From CAZDIO01 sp964505555 (GTDB lineage: Bacteria; Bdellovibrionota_C; UBA2361; SZUA-149; CAZDIO01), in NCBI GenBank assembly GCA_964505555.1, contig CAZDIO010000092.1, forward strand, positions 1-9,454: a DNA stretch of 9,454 nucleotides, given 5' to 3'. The notes beneath the pieces were generated by a model. It had not been told where the DNA came from, did not search any database, and was given only the letters and a program-made list of their open reading frames with translations. Within the stretch, counting starts at the first letter, position 1. Each line of letters opens with the position of its first letter. Below, piece by piece: positions 5,171-9,454 of the stretch. The translations under genes and the position numbers were made by a program.

Positions 5171-6370
5171 TTGAACGTTAAATCTCTTCGTATTTTTAAC
5201 TTCAGAAACTTAGCTGACGTTGAAATTTCCTTTCAAAACAGAATCACGTTGATTGTCGGGAATAACGGCCAAGGAAAAACAAATCTTCTCGAAGCCCTGT
5301 ATCTTCTCTCCCAAGCAAAATCATTTCGAATGACGAAACCATCCGGGCTTGTTTCTTGGCATCGAACTGGCGAAGAAAAGCTTTTTGAAAAGAGCTGTGC
5401 TGTTACGGGAAGTGTTGAGAGTTCTGCTGGTGAAAGAGAGGTTTCCTATGTTGTTGAAAAAGGGAAGGGAAAGGTTTTTGTAAATGGAAAGCAGACAGTA
5501 ACAGCGAGCGAATTCTATGGGCAGGTGCAGACGGTACTTTTTACCCCAGAAGATCTACAACTAGTAAAAGGCTCTCCTGGAGAGAGGAGACAGTTTTTAG
5601 ATCGCACTATTGCAATGATCGACCGAACATTTGTTGAGCATCTAGTCTCTTATGAGCGCGCCCTACGAAGTAGAAATGAGCTTCTTCGTTCCTTTAAGGG
5701 GAAAAAACAGATCTCTCCAGCACTGGGGAAGGCAGACCAGGAAAAAGAGCTGGCGGTCTGGGACGAGGCCCTTATTCAACACGGTAGCGAGGTTGCAAAA
5801 AAGCGCCACACCGCCGTCATTGCTATGAGTCGGAGCTTTAAGAAGTATTATGAGTTTTTAAGCTCCTTTGAGCTTGAAGAGGTGATGGAAGAAGCAAGCC
5901 TTGAGTACCGAAGTAAGTTTTTCTCAGATGGAGAGAGCCTCTCAGTGCCAAGACTACGCGAACTCTTCCTTGCTACTCGAACAAAAGATCTTCATTTTAA
6001 CCAAACGACTTTCGGCATTCACCGTGATGATTTGGATCTTTTTTTAGAAAACACGTACGGTGAAAAGATGGCAAAGCTCAGCGCATCGCAAGGTCAGGCA
6101 AGAAGCATCGTTCTTGCGCTGAAGTTTTCCTCCCTTGATTACCTTCAGGAACAAGGAGGTGAATCACCGATCTTGCTTCTTGATGATGTTGAATCAGAGC
6201 TTGATGAGCGCAGAAAAGCCGCTCTCTATGAGCTCCTTACGGAGAGAAAAAACCAGATTCTTATCACCTCAAACAAACGAAGTTTGGAGTTTGAGCGGCA
6301 TGTAAAAAAGGCGGGAATTTTTACTGTTAAAGACGGCCACGTTAAAAGCGCTCAAGAATGGAAAAACTAA
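5171..6370 (+). CDS. recF: DNA replication and repair protein RecF
   Basis: This SMC/ABC-like ATPase acts with RecO and RecR to load RecA at single-strand gaps and stalled forks. It has 399 residues, slightly longer than the ~360 of E. coli. Seen motifs: Walker A GNNGQGKT (30-37, Lys36), the RecF-typical block PEDLQLVKGSP (126-136) followed by RRQFLD (139-144), the ABC signature LSASQGQARS (303-312), and Walker B ILLLDDVESELD (334-345). GIHRDDL (283-289) has Ile where Pro is usual. The start is TTG, placed right where RecF proteins begin, 2 bases after the dnaN stop and with no visible ribosome site. Low-level translation coupled to dnaN is therefore likely. Confidence 0.96.
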   Translation: MNVKSLRIFNFRNLADVEISFQNRITLIVGNNGQGKTNLLEALYLLSQAKSFRMTKPSGLVSWHRTGEEKLFEKSCAVTGSVESSAGEREVSYVVEKGKGKVFVNGKQTVTASEFYGQVQTVLFTPEDLQLVKGSPGERRQFLDRTIAMIDRTFVEHLVSYERALRSRNELLRSFKGKKQISPALGKADQEKELAVWDEALIQHGSEVAKKRHTAVIAMSRSFKKYYEFLSSFELEEVMEEASLEYRSKFFSDGESLSVPRLRELFLATRTKDLHFNQTTFGIHRDDLDLFLENTYGEKMAKLSASQGQARSIVLALKFSSLDYLQEQGGESPILLLDDVESELDERRKAALYELLTERKNQILITSNKRSLEFERHVKKAGIFTVKDGHVKSAQEWKN

Positions 6371-6402
6371 GATATAACTACCTGATTTTATTATCTTTTT
6401 TT
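6369..6402 (+). terminator. Weak candidate terminator after recF
   Basis: AAGATA (6369-6374) pairs with TATCTT (6392-6397), extended by TAA/TTA with one bulged base, and is followed by a run of Ts to 6402. The stem has only one G-C pair, so efficiency would be low. It begins inside the recF stop codon and precedes the gyrB promoter. Confidence 0.25.
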
Positions 6403-6404
6403 GT

Positions 6405-6433
6405 TTGATTCGGCACTAAAAAAAGGCTATAGT
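6405..6433 (+). promoter_or_regulatory. Sigma-70-type promoter for gyrB-gyrA
   Basis: TTGATT (6405-6410) and TATAGT (6428-6433) are separated by an ideal 17 bases. Transcription would begin near 6440, giving a leader of about 230 bases before gyrB. Bases after the -10 box are GC-rich (GCCCTCGCG, 6439-6447), the kind of discriminator found at supercoiling- or stringent-sensitive promoters. Gyrase promoters are known to be sensitive to DNA relaxation in E. coli; whether this one is remains inference. Confidence 0.5.
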
Positions 6434-6504
6434 CTTCTGCCCTCGCGACTTGATTTATTACCCCCAACTTTTTTCGGGTGTGAGTAAAACTTTTTGTTTG
6501 TGAG

Positions 6505-6534
6505 GGATATATTTTAGTTAGTAAAAATATATCC
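6505..6534 (+). other. Leader hairpin A: 11-bp perfect inverted repeat
   Basis: GGATATATTTT (6505-6515) and AAAATATATCC (6524-6534) pair perfectly around the 8-base loop AGTTAGTA. It lies in the predicted gyrB leader and abuts hairpin B, sharing the two bases CC 6533-6534. The A/T-rich arms could also serve as a protein operator or an easily melted site. Confidence 0.65.
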
Positions 6535-6647
6535 GTTCACGTTCTCCCGCAATCGAGGCGAAATGATTGGGAAAAACCGGACTTTAGTAAAACTAAACGA
6601 GGATTTTTCCCAATCATTTCAACGAAGAGTGCGGGAAACGTAAACGG
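6533..6647 (+). other. Leader hairpin B: ~115-base compound hairpin before gyrB
   Basis: Four nested stems are seen. Outer: CCGTTCACGTT (6533-6543) with AACGTAAACGG (6637-6647), 10 of 11 paired. Next: TCCCGCA (6545-6551) with TGCGGGA (6630-6636), after a one-base bulge. Inner: GAAATGATTGGGAAAAA (6560-6576) with TTTTTCCCAATCATTTC (6604-6620), 17 bp perfect. Apex: TTTAGT (6583-6588) with ACTAAA (6592-6597). It ends 23 bases before the gyrB ATG. It could be an mRNA leader structure, an RNase III substrate, a cruciform, or a small palindromic mobile remnant. I saw no target-site duplication. Confidence 0.75.
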
Positions 6648-6652
6648 TTACG
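6639..6652 (+). other. Alternative small hairpin next to gyrB start
   Basis: CGTAA (6639-6643) can pair with TTACG (6648-6652) around the loop ACGG. These left-arm bases are the same ones used by the outer stem of hairpin B, so the two folds exclude each other. It lies 18 bases before the gyrB ATG. Confidence 0.3.
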
Positions 6653-6670
6653 TAAAAATTATTATTTTCG

Positions 6671-9148
6671 ATGAGTGAAACATCTGTGGTCATAACCGAA
6701 ACAAGCGCTGTGTTACCTGTGCAATCAGACGACTACGGCGTTGATAAAATCAAAATTCTCGAAGGGCTTGAGGCGGTTCGTAAGCGCCCGAGCATGTACA
6801 TCGGAGACACCAGCGAGCGAGGATATCATCATCTTGTTTTTGAGGTTGTCGATAACTCAATCGATGAAGCGATGGCCGGTGTTTGCGATAGTATCGTTGT
6901 TACTATTCACGTAAACGGCTCAATTACTGTTGAAGATAACGGGAGAGGAATCCCCACAGACATCCATCCGGAAGAGGGAATTAGCGGGGTAGAAGTTGTT
7001 CTTACGAAGCTCCATGCTGGAGGGAAGTTTGAAAACAAAGCATACAAAGTCTCGGGCGGTCTCCACGGGGTGGGCGTTTCTGTTGTTAACGCACTGAGCG
7101 AGCGGCTCAGTGTTGAGGTAAAACGAGACGGAAGTGTGTTTTTTCAAGAGTTTGAGCGGGGCCAACCAAACAGCCCCCTAAAGAAGATCGGCACCTCTGC
7201 TGAGCGAGGGACGCGGGTCACATTTTTTCCTGACAAGCAGATATTTACGGAGATAGAAGGGTTTAAATACGACATTCTTGCTGGACGCTTTCGAGAGCTC
7301 GCCTTTCTTAATGCTGGAGTAAGAATAGTTTTTGAAGATGAGCGTGCTGGTCGAAAGCAAGAGTTTCACTACGAAGGGGGGATTAACAGCTTTGTAAAAC
7401 ACCTCAATAAAACCAAAGCCCCGTTGTTTCCGGAGCCGATCTATTTTTCGGAAGAGCGAAATGGGTTTAGCTTGGAAGTATCTCTACAGTACAACGAAAG
7501 CTACACCGAGGCGGTCTATAGTTTTGCAAATAACATCAACACCATCGAAGGGGGCACCCATTTAGCTGGCTTTCGAACAGCGTTGACTCGCGCAGTAAAC
7601 AACCATGCGACTTCTCGCGGAATACTTAAAAGCGCAGATGAGAAGCTCGAAGGGGAGGATATTCGCGAAGGGCTTACCGCCATTATTAGCGTAAAAATCC
7701 CCCAACCTCAGTTTGAAGGTCAAACAAAGACTAAGCTAGGAAATAGCGAGGTTAAGGGGCTTGTTGAGCAGATGCTTGGTGACAAACTAAGCTCGTTTTT
7801 GGAGGAAAACCCAAGCGTTTCAAGGCTCATCATCACTAAAGCGATGGAGGCAGCGCGGGCCCGAGATGCAGCAAAAAGGGCCCGTGAGTTAGTGCGTAGA
7901 AAAGGCGCTCTTGATTCGATGGCTCTTCCTGGAAAGCTTGCTGATTGTCAGAACGAAAATCCAGCAGATTGTGAGATCTATCTGGTTGAGGGAGATTCTG
8001 CTGGAGGAAGTGCAAAGCAGGGACGAGATCGAAAAAATCAAGCGATTCTGCCGCTGAAAGGAAAGATCCTAAACGTCGAGAAGGCACGTTTTGATAAGAT
8101 GCTTGCCTTTGAAGAAATTCGTACTATCATTACCGCCCTTGGTTGTGGGATTGGGCAGGATGATTTTAATGTGGAGAAACTCCGCTATCACAAAGTCGTG
8201 ATTATGACCGATGCCGACGTGGACGGATCGCATATTCGAACCCTTCTTTTAACCTTCTTTTTTCGCCAAATGCCGCAACTTATTGAGCGAGGGTATCTCT
8301 ATATCGCGCAACCGCCACTGTACCGTTTGAAACGCGGAAAAGCAGAGCATTATCTTCATGATGAAAAGGCGTTTGAGGCGTTTATCTTTAATGCTGGAGC
8401 ACAAAATATCGCCGTTCGAGGACAGGGCGCAAAATTAGAGCTTCGAGGAAGAGAACTAGAGAGCTTTCTTCGAGAGATCAGCGATGCTTCTCGAATCTTA
8501 GATGTTTTTGAGCTCCATGGAGTCGAGCGAACCGTGATAGCAGCAGCGGCGCTTCTGAAGAATTTTTCTCGAGAGGTTGTAAACGAGAAAGGGAAGCTCG
8601 AAGAGTGTGCCGAACAGATTAGCTCGTGGCTTCAAACCTCTGCTCCTGAGATCGAGGTTCTCTCTGCAACCGTTAGCCCAGATAAGGAACATGGTGGGTC
8701 ACGAATTGATTTTGCAACGCGTCGCTCCGGAACAAAAAGGGTTACCAAGGTAGACTTTGCGCTCTTTAATAACGAAGATTTTAAGCAGCTTCAGCTCCTT
8801 CTTCGTCGGGCAGAGGTCTTAGGAGAGGCGCCGTATCAGCTTACGGAAGATGGCGAAAAAGGTGGTTTTTCAAAAAGTTGCCAAACCGTTTTTGATATTC
8901 GCCAGGTGTTAATTGATCGGGGCAGAACTGGTTTTACCGTCACCCGCTTCAAAGGTCTTGGTGAGATGAGCCCTGTTCAGCTGTGGGAGACAACGCTTGA
9001 TCCGGTAAAACGCACGATGCTTCAGGTGAGAATTGAAGATGCGATTGAGTCTGACACACTGTTTACGCTTCTTATGGGCGATGTCGTTGAGCCACGACGG
9101 CAATTTATTGAAGAAAACGCACTCCGAGTTAGAAATTTAGACATATAA
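6671..9148 (+). CDS. gyrB: DNA gyrase subunit B (GyrB), long Gram-negative form
   Basis: This is the ATPase subunit of gyrase, which introduces negative supercoils as GyrA2B2. It has 825 residues. The GHKL ATPase domain carries Glu58 and Asn62 in EVVDNSIDEA, Asp89 in EDNGRGIP, the GGLHGVG loop (129-135) and Lys353 in QTKTKL. The TOPRIM domain carries EGDSAGG (440-446), PLKGKILNVEKA (461-472) and the metal-binding DADVDGSH (514-521). QPPLY (547-551) and RFKGLGEM (759-766) bracket a ~170-residue insertion (about 555-735), as in proteobacterial GyrB and absent from the ~640-residue form. An extra ~16 residues precede the usual start. No ribosome site is visible before ATG 6671; the leader there is A/U-rich. 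gyrA follows after 16 bases. Confidence 0.98.
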   Translation: MSETSVVITETSAVLPVQSDDYGVDKIKILEGLEAVRKRPSMYIGDTSERGYHHLVFEVVDNSIDEAMAGVCDSIVVTIHVNGSITVEDNGRGIPTDIHPEEGISGVEVVLTKLHAGGKFENKAYKVSGGLHGVGVSVVNALSERLSVEVKRDGSVFFQEFERGQPNSPLKKIGTSAERGTRVTFFPDKQIFTEIEGFKYDILAGRFRELAFLNAGVRIVFEDERAGRKQEFHYEGGINSFVKHLNKTKAPLFPEPIYFSEERNGFSLEVSLQYNESYTEAVYSFANNINTIEGGTHLAGFRTALTRAVNNHATSRGILKSADEKLEGEDIREGLTAIISVKIPQPQFEGQTKTKLGNSEVKGLVEQMLGDKLSSFLEENPSVSRLIITKAMEAARARDAAKRARELVRRKGALDSMALPGKLADCQNENPADCEIYLVEGDSAGGSAKQGRDRKNQAILPLKGKILNVEKARFDKMLAFEEIRTIITALGCGIGQDDFNVEKLRYHKVVIMTDADVDGSHIRTLLLTFFFRQMPQLIERGYLYIAQPPLYRLKRGKAEHYLHDEKAFEAFIFNAGAQNIAVRGQGAKLELRGRELESFLREISDASRILDVFELHGVERTVIAAAALLKNFSREVVNEKGKLEECAEQISSWLQTSAPEIEVLSATVSPDKEHGGSRIDFATRRSGTKRVTKVDFALFNNEDFKQLQLLLRRAEVLGEAPYQLTEDGEKGGFSKSCQTVFDIRQVLIDRGRTGFTVTRFKGLGEMSPVQLWETTLDPVKRTMLQVRIEDAIESDTLFTLLMGDVVEPRRQFIEENALRVRNLDI

Positions 9149-9164
9149 AAAAGTAGTTACAGTT

Positions 9165-9454
9165 ATGGAATCTACAAACATTATCCCAGTAAACATTGAA
9201 GACGAAATGCGTGGATCCTATCTGGATTACGCAATGAGCGTCATTATTGGTCGTGCGCTTCCTGACGTTCGTGATGGTCTAAAGCCGGTTCACCGCCGAA
9301 TCCTCTATGCGATGCATCAGGAAGGTCTTGCCTCAGGAAAGAAACACTCAAAGTGTGCGGGTGTTGTTGGAGAGGTTCTCAAGCACTACCACCCTCACGG
9401 AGATAGCGCCGTTTACAATGCCCTGGTGCGAATGGCCCAGGATTGGAGCCTTCG
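9165..9454 (+). CDS. gyrA: DNA gyrase subunit A (GyrA), 5' part only
   Basis: This is the DNA-cleaving subunit of gyrase, cut by the window end after 96 complete codons. The visible part covers the N-terminal arm and the start of the winged-helix domain: MRGSYLDYAMSVIIGRALPD (15-34), VRDGLKPVHRRIL (35-47), and the quinolone-pocket helix HPHGDSAVYNALVRMAQ (76-92). The catalytic Tyr lies outside. Ser81 equals E. coli Ser83, but Asn85 (codon AAT, 9417-9419) stands where E. coli has Asp87. ParC has a similar N-terminus, but the position 16 bases after gyrB argues for GyrA. The start is ATG 9165 with no clear ribosome site, so translation is probably coupled to gyrB. Confidence 0.95.
   Translation, partial: MESTNIIPVNIEDEMRGSYLDYAMSVIIGRALPDVRDGLKPVHRRILYAMHQEGLASGKKHSKCAGVVGEVLKHYHPHGDSAVYNALVRMAQDWSL

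Noticed and set aside
6460..6478. Possible terminator around CCCCC and CGGG with intervening T-run
   Set aside because: Only about three pairs can form and the T-run lies in the loop, not after the stem.
6533..6647. Hairpin B as a MITE insertion
   Set aside because: No flanking target-site duplication is visible and no transposase-type terminal motif is recognised; left open only pending a copy-number search.

Overview
This window is a bacterial chromosome-origin neighbourhood. On the plus strand it carries the classic run dnaA, dnaN, recF, gyrB and gyrA (the last cut off by the window end). Divergent from dnaA, on the minus strand, lies a short ATP synthase Fo operon, atpI, atpB and atpE. 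All genes are core housekeeping genes with intact family motifs. I see no insertion sequence, phage gene, CRISPR array, tRNA or rRNA.

The organism is probably a Gram-negative bacterium of moderate GC content. GyrB is the long form, about 825 residues with a roughly 170-residue insertion after the TOPRIM core, as in Proteobacteria. AtpE has a cleavable-looking signal peptide, and the Fo genes are not followed directly by atpF or F1 genes. That mix fits the former Deltaproteobacteria and relatives better than enterics or Firmicutes, but this is inference and I cannot name a genus.

Layout: 1-169 is non-coding and holds a GC-rich palindromic element. 170-1649 is atpE, atpB and atpI on the minus strand, with atpI and atpB overlapping and a stem-loop between atpB and atpE. 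1650-2083 is a 434-base divergent control region with an A/T dyad and a tandem 15-base repeat. 2084-3616 is dnaA. 3617-4052 is a T/G-rich gap with one good DnaA box and two inverted near-boxes, a possible but weakly supported oriC. 4053-6370 is dnaN and recF, 2 bases apart. 6371-6670 is a 300-base leader with a good sigma-70-type promoter and two large adjacent hairpins before gyrB. 6671-9148 is gyrB, and gyrA starts at 9165.

The genes form one replication module. DnaA opens the origin, DnaN is the sliding clamp, RecF loads recombinase at gaps, and GyrA2B2 gyrase supplies negative supercoils. AtpB and AtpE form the ion path of ATP synthase, and AtpI helps assemble the c-ring. The least ordinary sequence here is the gyrB leader: a compound hairpin of about 115 bases, with a 17-bp perfect inner stem, preceded by an 11-bp perfect A/T-rich hairpin. 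It is a candidate topology-sensitive or RNA-level control element. Secondary points are Asn at the quinolone-pocket position of GyrA normally held by Asp/Glu, an altered glycine motif in AtpE, an N-terminal extension on DnaA, and TAG-rich tandem repeats upstream of dnaA.
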